Source: Bin87 sp965232895 (GTDB lineage Bacteria > Chloroflexota > Dehalococcoidia > Lucifugimonadales > UBA3495). From it: a stretch of 64,000 bases of DNA. The stretch spans positions 2,480,001 through 2,544,000 of the forward strand of contig OZ247430.1 of the NCBI GenBank assembly GCA_965232895.1, given 5' to 3'. The position numbers were made by a program, and so were the translations under genes. The notes under the pieces were generated by a model that saw only the letters and a program-made list of their open reading frames with translations, had not been told where the DNA came from and made no database searches. Position 1 is the stretch's first letter. Each line of letters opens with the position of its first letter. This document shows positions 1 to 7,693 of this stretch, one piece after another.

Positions 1-921
1 CGGACTGCTCCAGGTGCTCCATGCTGGAATACCCCACCAGCACGCTGCTGACGCCGGGATTGGTCAGCGCGAAACGCAGCGACGCCTCCACGAGGCTGCC
101 GGCGTAACCCTCCCGTTGCAGGAACCGGAAGCCCTCGCCTCGCGATTGGTCCTGGTCATAGTCGCGGCCGGAGCCGATGGGCGCGACGCTGGGCACGGCG
201 ACGGGATGCCGCGTTGGCTCTCCGCTCAGCGCGCCGGCAGCCAGGACGCGGATCACCAGCACACCCATGCCGCGGGCGGCGGCGCGCTCAATCTGGTTGC
301 CATAGTCGGGCATGTCGAACGCGGGCGGAACGGTGGCGGAACGGTGGCGCCGGCGCTGGGGTTGACCAGATTGTACACCGACTGGATGGCGTTCAGGGTA
401 CCCGAGTCGATGACCCGGTGCAGGGCGGCGGTCTCGCCCACGGCGGTCATGCCCCAGAACCTGACCTTGCCCTGGTCCTGCAGGTCCCGCAGCGCGTCCG
501 CCACCTCGCCCAGCGTCTCCTCCGGAGAGACCGACCCGCCATCGGCCGCGGACGCGACGTGGTTGTGCATCTGGATCAGGTCGACCTGATCCCGCTGCAT
601 CCGGGTCAGGCTCTCCTCCACCGCGGCGATGACGTTGCCCCGGATGCGGCCCGGCTCGTGGGTGGTGACGCGGAACTTGGTGCCGACGTAGATGTTCGCC
701 GACAGCTCTTTCAGCGCCCGCCCGAGGTTGGTTTCCGACTGGCCGTCGCCGTAGGCGGCGGCGGTGTCGAAGTAGTTGATGCCCAGTTCCATGGCTCGGG
801 CGACGGCGTTGACCTGGTCGCGGCGCTCGCCGCGGATCATCAGGCCGCCGACGTTGCCGCAGCCGAATCCAATCTCGGACACGTTGATTCCGGCGCTGCC
901 CAGTGGTCGATAGTCCATCAC
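1..921 (-). pseudogene. aldo/keto reductase, frameshifted and cut by the window edge
   Basis: This encodes an NADPH-dependent aldo/keto reductase (TIM barrel). The start at 921 gives an N-terminus with the family landmarks: the YFDTAAAYGDG segment with catalytic Asp and Tyr, Lys in VGTKF, and His in LIQMHNHV. The frame breaks after NLVNPSAGATVPP near position 340. The rest of the barrel, including ERAAARGMGVLVIRVLAAG and SSVLVGYSSMEHLEQS, continues in another frame to position 1. An 11-bp tandem duplication (326-347) causes the break: deleting one unit restores PPAFDMPDYGNQIERAAARG. The gene runs off the left edge, so its true end is unseen. It is either a recent pseudogene or a sequencing error at a short repeat. 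Confidence 0.85.
326..347. repeat. 11-bp tandem duplication causing a frameshift
   Basis: The unit CGGAACGGTGG occurs twice back to back (326-336 and 337-347). Eleven is not a multiple of three, so the extra copy shifts the reductase frame. Removing one copy gives an uninterrupted, family-like protein. Confidence 0.9.
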
Positions 922-999
922 GTTACCTCATCCAATGCTGAGTGTGCCCTGATGATATGCGCGAGTGGAGTTGGGGGCAATCCAAGAGGTTGCCGATGG

Positions 1000-1152
1000 G
1001 TACCCACTTTCGCAAATCGTCAGAATCTGGATTTACGGGATTTTATGATTGGGCAGGATTGGGGGATCTCCATCACGGAATGGTCCCAATCCTGATAATC
1101 TCCAAATCTTGAAAATTCTGATTCTGACGATTCCCCGCTGCAAACTGGGTGC
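1000..1152. repeat. dispersed palindromic repeat R, copy 1
   Basis: This is a ~150-bp imperfect palindrome. The outer ends resemble GTACCCACTTT and its near-complement AAACTGGGTGC. The inner ends are GTCAGAATC (1019) and GATTCTGAC (ending 1128). The middle carries complementary GCAGGATTGG and CCAATCCTG arms. Related copies lie at 26818, 28653, 51425 (interrupted) and 63545. No coding potential is apparent. It looks like a non-autonomous (MITE- or REP-like) repeat. Confidence 0.8.
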
Positions 1153-1267
1153 GCGTGAGCGGTTGATCTACAGGTGATTATTGCTCCCATGATCGGGATG
1201 GATGAAGGATGGATGGTATCATCGGGCCTCATTTGGGGTTGCTAAACGACTTTCTGGAGGCGCACTG

Positions 1268-1684
1268 ATGGCTACGAAACCGGCACTCACCACCGAGCAG
1301 ATCAAGGCGGCGATGGACGCCATGCTGGCCAAGGCCAACGAGACTCCCGACGCGCCGGTGGCCATGGCCATCGTGGACGCCGGCGGCGAGCTGCTGGCCT
1401 ATATGACCATGGAAAACCTGCGGGTCTTCAGCCGGCGTCACGCCCGGCGCAAGGCGTACACCTCCGCCATCATCGGCCGGGACTCGGGGGAGCACGCCGC
1501 CGGGCTGGCCGCCCAGGGCCGGGGCATCGCCGACATGGGCGACCCCGGGTTCACCTACGGTCAGGGCGGGCTGGTGATCATGAAGGACGGCGTGATCCTG
1601 GGCGGTATCGGCGTGGGCGGATACCCCAGCGGCCAGGCCGACGAGGACCTGTCGCGGGTGGGGCTCGACGCGATGAACCTGTAA
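1268..1684 (+). CDS. GlcG/HbpS-like heme-binding family protein (DUF336)
   Basis: This is a 138-aa single-domain protein of the GlcG/HbpS (DUF336) family, whose members bind heme or corrinoids or sit beside oxidoreductases. Family hallmarks are visible: VAMAIVDAGGELLAYMTMENLR near residues 32-53, the charged RRHARRKAYTSA stretch, and a glycine-rich C-terminal half (GGLVIMKDGVILGGIGVGG, then SGQADEDLSRVGLDAM). The ATG at 1268 is preceded by a TGGAGG ribosome site. There is no signal peptide, so it is probably cytoplasmic. The neighbouring catabolic enzymes suggest a role in small-molecule metabolism, but the ligand cannot be read from sequence. Confidence 0.85.
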   Translation: MATKPALTTEQIKAAMDAMLAKANETPDAPVAMAIVDAGGELLAYMTMENLRVFSRRHARRKAYTSAIIGRDSGEHAAGLAAQGRGIADMGDPGFTYGQGGLVIMKDGVILGGIGVGGYPSGQADEDLSRVGLDAMNL

Positions 1685-1767
1685 TTACTACGGAACCGAT
1701 GTGGCGTAGGGGTGAATGGTGATTCGCCCCTACAATTTTTCGGACGGCCATCCGCGGAGGACCCATC

Positions 1768-2646
1768 ATGGCGAATTGGAATTTCACGCACCGCACGGCG
1801 CGGGTGAACGGGGTCAACATTCACTACGTGATCGAGGGCGACGGGTATCCGGTGGTGTTGCTGCACGGGTGGCCGGAGATGTGGTTCTCGTGGCGCAAGC
1901 AGATACCCGTGCTTTCGCAGGACTACCAGGTAATCGTGCCCGACATGCGCGGGTTCGGATCGTCGGAGAAGCCCCTGCAGGACTACCGGACGCGGACGGC
2001 GGCGACGGACATCTACGAGTTGGTGCGGCACCTGGGGCACGACAAGATCGCCATCGTGGGGCATGACATCGGCGTGCGGGTCTCGTATCGCTACTGCCTG
2101 GACCACGAGGCCGAGGTGGACCGGCTGGCCCTGCTGGACGGAACGCATCCGCTGGAGCAGTTGGGGCCGCAAACGCCCGAGGGCGTGCGGGAGCGGTGGC
2201 ACTCGTACTTCCACCAGATCCCCGACCTGGCGGAGCACCTGGTGCGGGGCAACGAGGAGGCCTACCTGCGTCATTTCTACCGCAACTGGTCGGTGAACCA
2301 GGCGATGATGTCCGACGAGGAGGTGGCGGTATATGCCACGGCCTACTCGCAGCCGGGCGCGCTGCGGGGCGGGTTCTCTTACTACCGGGCGGCGGCCTAC
2401 GAGGACCCGCCGGACTGGCGGGCCGACGCGGAGCGGGTGCTGGACATTCCAGTGTTGTACCTGTGGGGTGAGCGTCGGCAACGCACGTCGGCGGCCGGCG
2501 GTCTGGATCCGGAGGCTTCGTGGCAGCGGGCGGCGTCGAACCTGCGGACGCAGTTCATCGCCGGCGGCGGGCACTTCCTGCACGAGGAGAAACCCGACGA
2601 GGTGAACGCCGCCCTGCTGGCGTTCCTGGGCGAGATTGGCGACTAG
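1768..2646 (+). CDS. alpha/beta hydrolase, epoxide-hydrolase type
   Basis: This is a 292-aa alpha/beta hydrolase of the epoxide hydrolase/haloalkane dehalogenase group. The oxyanion motif HGWPEMWFSW lies near residues 34-43. The nucleophile elbow reads GHDIGVR, so the nucleophile is Asp, as in epoxide hydrolases and dehalogenases rather than Ser esterases. The C-terminal catalytic His is in GGGHFLHEEKP. A cap region rich in Tyr and Trp (residues ~130-210) lies between. It would act on epoxides or related esters in the cytoplasm. The ribosome site CGGAGG sits just upstream. The substrate is unknown, and the context is catabolic. Confidence 0.88.
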   Translation: MANWNFTHRTARVNGVNIHYVIEGDGYPVVLLHGWPEMWFSWRKQIPVLSQDYQVIVPDMRGFGSSEKPLQDYRTRTAATDIYELVRHLGHDKIAIVGHDIGVRVSYRYCLDHEAEVDRLALLDGTHPLEQLGPQTPEGVRERWHSYFHQIPDLAEHLVRGNEEAYLRHFYRNWSVNQAMMSDEEVAVYATAYSQPGALRGGFSYYRAAAYEDPPDWRADAERVLDIPVLYLWGERRQRTSAAGGLDPEASWQRAASNLRTQFIAGGGHFLHEEKPDEVNAALLAFLGEIGD

Positions 2647-2685
2647 CGCAAGTGCTATGCTGGGTAGTGAAGGCGGAACTTTGAG

Positions 2686-3438
2686 ATGATGACTCCAGAG
2701 CCCAAGCCACTGCTCACGCGGGACGATCTGCCGCTGGATGGAATCACGGCTATCTGCCGGCGGTGGGGGGTGCGGGAGATGGCGATTGATCCGAGCCAAA
2801 CCCGCCCTCCTCCAAATCCGTTCCCGTTCATGCCGGATGACAACCCGTTCCGGTCCATTGACCTCTACCTGATTGTGGATTTTGGGCCCGGGGAGTACCG
2901 CTGGGGCTGCAAGAAACATCACATGGACGTGGTTGAAGATTTGTACAACCTGCTGGGCCGTCACGTCTGGATAGAGGACAAGGGCATACTCGCCAAACAT
3001 ATCGGCGAGGGTGCCGACTGGGCGAAGCGGGAGATGGCGCACCGCGACATCATCTATGTTGCCGAAGGATTGTCAGATGCCGAACTGGAGGCTCAGACCC
3101 GGCCGGTGCCATTCCCTGAGGAATTGCCGCCCGCGTCGTTACAGGAAATTTGCCGGCAGTGGAACGTGTCTGAAGTGGCAGTGAACCATGCACGAATGGA
3201 CTCTGACCCTGACCGAATACGCGAGATGGGGTCGCACTTTATCGTCGGCATGAATCCCGATGACTCATCCAAGTCAACCAAAGAGCGCATTGCCGGTTTT
3301 GCCGACGCAATGCGGGAGTTTTTTGGCCATCGGGTGTACTTGAGCGACAAATCAGATTTGGAGCGTGCTGTCGACAACGACGACCAGGAAGCGCAAAAGG
3401 AGCTGGAGGGCCGTGGCGTTATTTATTCCTCCGAATGA
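2686..3438 (+). CDS. tandem degenerate MNT-type nucleotidyltransferase-like protein
   Basis: This 250-aa protein has two similar halves. Each opens like an MntA/MNT minimal nucleotidyltransferase: ITAICRRWGVREMAI (residues ~19-33) and LQEICRQWNVSEVAV (~150-165). Each ends with a GRHVWI/GHRVYL strand and an I-I-Y-V/V-I-Y-S tail. The family active site is GS followed about ten residues later by DxD. In copy 1 only SIDLYLIVDFGPG resembles the second part, and the GS is missing. Copy 2 has lost both. It overlaps a HepT-like gene downstream, which supports an MNT–HepT module. I infer a duplicated, catalytically doubtful antitoxin-side partner. Confidence 0.6.
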   Translation: MMTPEPKPLLTRDDLPLDGITAICRRWGVREMAIDPSQTRPPPNPFPFMPDDNPFRSIDLYLIVDFGPGEYRWGCKKHHMDVVEDLYNLLGRHVWIEDKGILAKHIGEGADWAKREMAHRDIIYVAEGLSDAELEAQTRPVPFPEELPPASLQEICRQWNVSEVAVNHARMDSDPDRIREMGSHFIVGMNPDDSSKSTKERIAGFADAMREFFGHRVYLSDKSDLERAVDNDDQEAQKELEGRGVIYSSE

Positions 3439-3784
3439 ACACGGCCCCGATTCGAGCGACCGCCTCAGGCAGTTGGAATACTGGTGCGAGGTGGCGGGTT
3501 GGTTCACCAGGTTATACCACCGGGAGTATTGGGAAGGCGACGTTAGAACTCGTCTTGCTATCTATCACTGTGTGGCCCTGATTGGCGAAGTGGCCGGCCA
3601 TATACCCGGAGAAATTCGCAGCGGTATGCTGGACGCGGACCTGAGAGAACTCAACAGACGACGGAACATTCTGGTTCACCGTCCATGGCTCGCAAATGCA
3701 GTTTTGGTTTGGATCGCGGCTTCTGACCTCGCCCACTTGGTATTGCAACAAGTGCGCCGCTTACGGGCACAGCAAGCGGAGTAG
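3413..3784 (+). CDS. HepT-like HEPN toxin
   Basis: This is a helical protein of about 123 aa resembling HepT, the HEPN ribonuclease of MNT–HepT toxin–antitoxin pairs. The C-terminal half shows the HEPN RxxxxH signature as RNILVH (in ELNRRRNILVHRPW), preceded by a RTRLAIYHCVALIGEVAGHIP helix typical of the family. I chose GTG 3413, after a GGAGGG site and overlapping the upstream gene by 26 bases; a GTG at 3365 is possible. HEPN toxins cleave RNA, and some are instead AMPylated by their MNT partner. The partner here is degenerate, so the mode of neutralisation is unclear. Confidence 0.6.
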   Translation: MALFIPPNEHGPDSSDRLRQLEYWCEVAGWFTRLYHREYWEGDVRTRLAIYHCVALIGEVAGHIPGEIRSGMLDADLRELNRRRNILVHRPWLANAVLVWIAASDLAHLVLQQVRRLRAQQAE

Positions 3785-3807
3785 TGTGCCCACGTCGATA
3801 ACGAAAA

Positions 3808-3833
3808 GGCCCCGCTCACTTGCGAGCGGGGCC
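3808..3833. terminator. strong hairpin terminator between convergent genes
   Basis: A perfect 10-bp GC stem (GGCCCCGCTC / GAGCGGGGCC) with a 6-nt loop lies between the convergent HepT-like gene and the luciferase-like oxidoreductase. On the minus strand it is followed by TTTTCG and on the plus strand by CTTGCTT, so it may serve both directions. Confidence 0.75.
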
Positions 3834-3860
3834 CTTGCTTGTGCCGGAGGTTTCGGGGGA

Positions 3861-4943
3861 TCACCCCCGCACGGCGGGGCCGACCTCCTCGGCGTAGAGG
3901 CGGATGGACTTCTGGACGCGCTCGGCAGGGACGGTGCCGCCCAGGTTGGGCTCCATGATGAAGCCGGTCAGGCCGAGGTCATCGCGGAGGGAGATGAGGC
4001 GCTCGGCGACCTGCTCGGGCGTGCCGTAGGCGACCCGGTCCACCAGCAGATCATCGTAGGTGGTGTTGAGCAGCTGCTCGGCGCGTTGGCGACGCTCTGC
4101 GGTGGCGTTGGCGCCTTCGGCCTCCACGGTACGGATGTAGGTGTCGGCGGTGCGACGGAAGGCGCGCATGGTGCTCTCTTCCGTGTCCGCGCGAACCTCT
4201 TCTATGGAGTCGCCCACGTAGATGGGCATGCGCACGTAGGCGTCGTCCACGTCGTGGCCGCTGGCGGCGGCGGTCTCGCGGTAGATCTTCAGGTTGCTGG
4301 CGACCTGCGAGATGCCCTGGCCACGCACGCCGGTGACCAGCGGGAAGCCCAGCTCTCCGATGATCCGGAAGGTCTCCACCGAGTTGGCGGCGATGCGGAT
4401 GGGAGGATGGGGCTGCTGGTAGGGTCGCGGCGTGACGACCACGTCGTCCATGTTGTAGTAGTGGCCGTGGTGGTCGAAGCGGTAGTTGTTCCACGCCTTG
4501 AGGATGATCTCCAGGGCCTCGGCGAACCGCTCCCGGCTCTCGTCGTAGGGCACGTCGTAACCGTGGTAGGAACGGGGGAAGCTGCTGCGTCCGATGCCGA
4601 AGTCCAGGCGCCCCCGGGACACGTTGTCCACGATGGAGGCTTCCTCGGCGAGGCGAATGGGGTGGGCCAGGGGCAGGACGCTGACGCCGGTGCCGACGCG
4701 GACCCGCTCGGTGCGGGCGGCGATGATGCCGGCCATCATCAGCGGGACGGACGAGATCGACGGAATGCCGGCTCCGCCCGGGTCGGTGGGCGTGGCCGGC
4801 GCGGCGAAGTGGCGCTCCGCCAGCCAGACGCCGTCGATGCCCTTTTCGTCGGCAAGCTGAGCCACGGTAAAGGCTTCGTCGAAGGCTTCGTCCTGGGTGC
4901 GACCCTCGCGGTAATCGCATTCCATTACCAGACCGACGTGCAT
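3861..4943 (-). CDS. LLM-class flavin-dependent oxidoreductase
   Basis: This is a 360-aa bacterial-luciferase-like monooxygenase (FMN or F420 type, TIM barrel). Family features include the MHVGLVMECD start, ADEKGIDGVWLAERHF (residues ~30-45), a TERVRVGTGVSVLPLAHPIRLAEE strand–helix, and VSRGRLDFGIGRSSFPRSYHGY. Start 4943 was chosen because GGGAGG lies just upstream; the frame stays open to 5102 without a better site. Such enzymes oxidise organic substrates using reduced flavin supplied by a partner reductase. The substrate is not inferable. It is transcribed toward the terminator at 3808. Confidence 0.9.
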   Translation of the reverse strand: MHVGLVMECDYREGRTQDEAFDEAFTVAQLADEKGIDGVWLAERHFAAPATPTDPGGAGIPSISSVPLMMAGIIAARTERVRVGTGVSVLPLAHPIRLAEEASIVDNVSRGRLDFGIGRSSFPRSYHGYDVPYDESRERFAEALEIILKAWNNYRFDHHGHYYNMDDVVVTPRPYQQPHPPIRIAANSVETFRIIGELGFPLVTGVRGQGISQVASNLKIYRETAAASGHDVDDAYVRMPIYVGDSIEEVRADTEESTMRAFRRTADTYIRTVEAEGANATAERRQRAEQLLNTTYDDLLVDRVAYGTPEQVAERLISLRDDLGLTGFIMEPNLGGTVPAERVQKSIRLYAEEVGPAVRG

Positions 4944-5029
4944 GATGATCCTCCCATCGGTTCGTTCAAAGATTGTTGTAGGGCGAGGCGGCGGTACTGC
5001 CGATCCGCGCCGGCGATGACAAGTGGCGG

Positions 5030-5239
5030 CTAGGTCTCGATGTAGGTGTTGGGCGCGGTGAGGAACCTGGTGCGGCACTGCAGGGTGCAGAAATAGTACC
5101 ACTCGCCGTTGTAGAAGCTGCGGGTTCCAGCGTCGGGGTCAACCTCGTTGGCCCCGTGCATGGTCTGGCCGGTGGTGGCGCGGGCGCTGTCCTCGTTGAT
5201 TACGGTCTTGCAGACGGGGCAGACGGGATCGGCGGGCAT
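5030..5239 (-). CDS. YHS-domain small protein
   Basis: This is a 69-aa protein with a CPVC pair at the N-terminus (residues 7-10), a YNGEWYYFCTLQCRTRF segment matching the YHS domain (F/Y-x-F-C-s-x-x-C), and a short tail. YHS domains bind metal through paired cysteines and often sit next to oxidoreductases. The start ATG at 5239 follows AGGAG. It lies between the luciferase-like oxidoreductase and an acyl-CoA dehydrogenase on the same strand. I infer a cytoplasmic metal-binding accessory protein. Confidence 0.75.
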   Translation of the reverse strand: MPADPVCPVCKTVINEDSARATTGQTMHGANEVDPDAGTRSFYNGEWYYFCTLQCRTRFLTAPNTYIET

Positions 5240-5270
5240 TGTCAGGCTCCTGTGTGGTTTGAATGATAGG

Positions 5271-5325
5271 CGAGATTGCCACGCTGCGCTCGCAATGACG
5301 GGTGGCGCTGCGCTCGCAATGACAG
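5271..5325. repeat. short dispersed repeat E, copy 1
   Basis: The sequence GATTGCCACGCTGCGCTCGC plus AATGAC is followed by a partial second copy (GCTGCGCTCGCAATGACAGG). The reverse complement recurs at 63417, and a related fragment (ATTGCCACGCTGCCCTCGCC) lies near 28780. It is a non-coding intergenic repeat. Confidence 0.65.
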
Positions 5326-5336
5326 GTGGCATTGGC

Positions 5337-6512
5337 TCAGGCGACGGCTTCGATGTCCATGCCCAGGCGCACCCGGCCGGGCTGGGCCAGCAGGGAGCGG
5401 GCGACCCGGGCGCGATGCTCGAAGCTGGTTCCCATGCGCATGGTCCAGGCGGCGACGCGGCGGTACCAGAGGTGGAGGTCAAACTCCATCATGAAACCGA
5501 TGCCGCCGTGGATCTGCTGGGAGGAACGCACGGTCGCCTGGCACTTGTCGTTGGTAAAGGCCTTGGCCTGGGACACCTCGACGCTGTAGGGCAGGCCGGC
5601 GTCCAGCTTCCACAGGGCCTCGTAGGTGAGCAGTTGGGCGCCGTCCACGGCGACGATCATGTCGGCGCAGAGGTGCTGAATGGACTGGAAGCCGGCGAGG
5701 GGGCGGCCAAAGGCGACGCGGTTCTTGGCGTACTCGATGGCCATCTCGGCATCCTTGCGGGCTGCGCCGATGATCTGGGCGCACAGCAATGCGGTGCCGG
5801 TGTCCAGCATCTCGGACGTGGCCGGCCAGCCCTGGCTGACCTCGCCGATCACGTTGCTCAGGGGGATGCGGACGTCCTCCAGGGTGATCTTGCTCTGGGA
5901 GTCCTTGGCCAGCGTGGTGAGACGAGTTTCGGTGATGCCGGCGGAGTTGGTGGGCACGATGACCAGGGAGATGCCGGCGCTGTCGTCAGTCGGTTCCGCG
6001 GTGCGCACGGCCATGACCACCAGTTCGGCGGCGGAGAAGTTGTCCACGAAGTGCTTGATGCCGTTGATGACCAGGCTGTCGCCATCGACTGCGCCACGGC
6101 ACTGGACGGCGTCGGCGCGCAGGCGCGGGTCCTGTTCCTGCAACGCCCAGGTCATGATGAGGTCGCCGCGGGCGACGCGGGGCAGGATGGACTGCTTCTG
6201 TTCGTCGGAGCCGTGGTTGGCAACGGCGAGGGCGGCGGTAGCGGTGCTGTGGAAGGGCACCGGAGCGATGGCGCGTCCGCATTCCTCGAGGATGAGGCCG
6301 AGGTAGGTGACGGGCAGGCCGCCGCCGCCGTAGGCCTCGGGCAGGGAGATGCCGAACCAGCCCAGGCTGGCCATCTGCTCCCAGAGTTCCACGGAGTAGC
6401 CGCGCTCGTCCTGCTCAATGGCGCGGGCGAGGCTGGGCGGGCATTCCGCGTCCAGGAACTCCCGGGCGGCGTTCTTGACCATTAATTCTTCTTCGGCGGG
6501 TAATACGTTCAT
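5337..6512 (-). CDS. acyl-CoA dehydrogenase family protein
   Basis: This is a 391-aa flavoprotein of the acyl-CoA dehydrogenase superfamily. The N-terminal helical domain contains LGWFGISLPEAYGGGGL (residues ~50-66). The middle beta domain has the substrate and flavin strand MTWALQEQDPRL. The C-terminal domain has YAKNRVAFGRPLAGFQSIQH and the QQIHGGIGFMMEFDLHLWYRR block typical of one subunit type. Start 6512 is supported by a GAGG site. A second acyl-CoA dehydrogenase lies 1.2 kb upstream on the same strand. Paired enzymes of this kind can form heteromers in sterol or branched-acyl oxidation, which is an inference here. Confidence 0.88.
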   Translation of the reverse strand: MNVLPAEEELMVKNAAREFLDAECPPSLARAIEQDERGYSVELWEQMASLGWFGISLPEAYGGGGLPVTYLGLILEECGRAIAPVPFHSTATAALAVANHGSDEQKQSILPRVARGDLIMTWALQEQDPRLRADAVQCRGAVDGDSLVINGIKHFVDNFSAAELVVMAVRTAEPTDDSAGISLVIVPTNSAGITETRLTTLAKDSQSKITLEDVRIPLSNVIGEVSQGWPATSEMLDTGTALLCAQIIGAARKDAEMAIEYAKNRVAFGRPLAGFQSIQHLCADMIVAVDGAQLLTYEALWKLDAGLPYSVEVSQAKAFTNDKCQATVRSSQQIHGGIGFMMEFDLHLWYRRVAAWTMRMGTSFEHRARVARSLLAQPGRVRLGMDIEAVA

Positions 6513-6577
6513 CGTGCCTCGGTTGGGGGTAGTTGGAAGTTTTGGAGTTTCAAAAAGACGGCGACCACCGTTAGCGG

Positions 6578-6961
6578 TCAAATTGGCGGAAGGCCGACCT
6601 GCTGCCGAATCAGGTTGACCAGATGCGTCACGTCTTCCAAGTATTCGGCAATTTGCTGGCTATCCTTGTTATCGCGATAAAAATTGCGGTGCAATTCATT
6701 GGCGCTTCTGCCCCAGCGATGGACCTCACTGTTGCCCGTTTCTCTGTCCAGTTGCGGTATCACTTCATCGTCGAACTCCCAGTGCTCTGTGTAGTTCCAA
6801 TCACGAATACTGGCAATAAGAATAGCTGCGTGGGCCGCGGCGCCCCAGCCCTTTTCAGACGCTTGCAACAATTGGCCGTTAGTCAGGTACTGACGACTGA
6901 ACCGCAAAAACTCTGCGCAGATTTGCCCGTGGTCGCCTCCATATTCAGACACTTTCGCCAC
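6578..6961 (-). CDS. PaREP1/HEPN-like helical protein
   Basis: This is a 127-aa all-helical protein of unknown function. The motif LLQASEKGWGAAAHAAI (residues ~31-47) matches PaREP1/HEPN-related families. The C-terminal half (ELHRNFYRDNKDSQQIAEYLEDVTHLVNLI) is shared with the gene at 54390, so the two are paralogues. The start is a GTG at 6961, overlapping the end of the next upstream gene (a longer relative) by 17 bases. No RxxxxH pair of a typical HEPN nuclease is clear. A nucleic-acid or stress role is possible, but the sequence does not establish it. Confidence 0.5.
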   Translation of the reverse strand: MAKVSEYGGDHGQICAEFLRFSRQYLTNGQLLQASEKGWGAAAHAAILIASIRDWNYTEHWEFDDEVIPQLDRETGNSEVHRWGRSANELHRNFYRDNKDSQQIAEYLEDVTHLVNLIRQQVGLPPI

Positions 6962-7673
6962 CCGGCCGGTTTAATGTAAAGGCCAATTGCTGAATCAGAG
7001 ACACCAGCTTTGCGACGGCTTCAATATCGTCAGACACAATTCTGTCGTGCAGCCAATGGGGATACACGGTGCAGTAGGCGCCGTTGCTGCGCAAGGCCAA
7101 AGCGCCGGACTCGCATTCGGCTGCTTCCTTGCGCCACGCGCCATCTTTCGACAGAATGCGCATCACTATGTCAAAGTGGTTGTCTCCGCGATAACCATGG
7201 CCCATGGCGTCGGCGTAGGTTTTGGTAGCGCAAAGCGCGGCTTCCCAGCCCTTTTCCGAAGCTACCGCCGGCGCGCCATTATCCATACATTCCCAGGCGT
7301 GGCGCAGGATGTCATCAGGGCTCTGCGGCGGCTCGGCAATATCCTTGACCAGTAAAACGAGTCGCTGCACGTCGTCCAGACGCCGGGCAATGCCGCCCCG
7401 GTCGAGCCAGTCGTATTCGGCATTCTCCGAGAGCGCGATCGCGCTGACCACCCACTCGGCGGTGTTTGCGTGCGCCCGCGTGTCCTGCACCAAACCGCGC
7501 GCGGCATCCCTGAAATCGCCGTCGGCTACCGGATGACCGGTGTAGTCTGCCAAGGCCAACACGGCAGCTCGCCAGCCAGCCGCCGACGCCAACTTGCCTT
7601 GCGCCAGGAACTCGCGGCCCTGGCGCAGGTATTGGTCGCAGGTTTCGGCGGCCACCGCCGGCGGTTGCGTCAC
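6945..7673 (-). CDS. tandem PaREP1/HEPN-like protein
   Basis: This 242-aa protein is built from two copies of the domain seen in the downstream gene. Copy 1 (residues ~10-110) runs from CDQYLRQGREFLAQGKLASA to LDDVQRLVLLVKDI. Copy 2 (~120-235) has ILRHAWECMDNGAPAVASEKGWEAAL and ends in DIEAVAKLVSLIQQLA. The start is a GTG at 7673, 20 bases after the upstream acyl-CoA dehydrogenase stop. It overlaps the next gene by 17 bases, so the pair is probably co-translated. Three copies of the domain in two genes suggest local duplication. The function is unknown. Confidence 0.5.
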   Translation of the reverse strand: MTQPPAVAAETCDQYLRQGREFLAQGKLASAAGWRAAVLALADYTGHPVADGDFRDAARGLVQDTRAHANTAEWVVSAIALSENAEYDWLDRGGIARRLDDVQRLVLLVKDIAEPPQSPDDILRHAWECMDNGAPAVASEKGWEAALCATKTYADAMGHGYRGDNHFDIVMRILSKDGAWRKEAAECESGALALRSNGAYCTVYPHWLHDRIVSDDIEAVAKLVSLIQQLAFTLNRPGGESV

Positions 7674-7693
7674 AGCGGAAACTCCGGAGATCG

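Noticed and set aside
3696..5033. Long plus-strand open frame (445 codons)
   Set aside because: It is antisense to the luciferase-like oxidoreductase and has low-complexity Gly/Val/Ala/His composition typical of GC-rich shadows.
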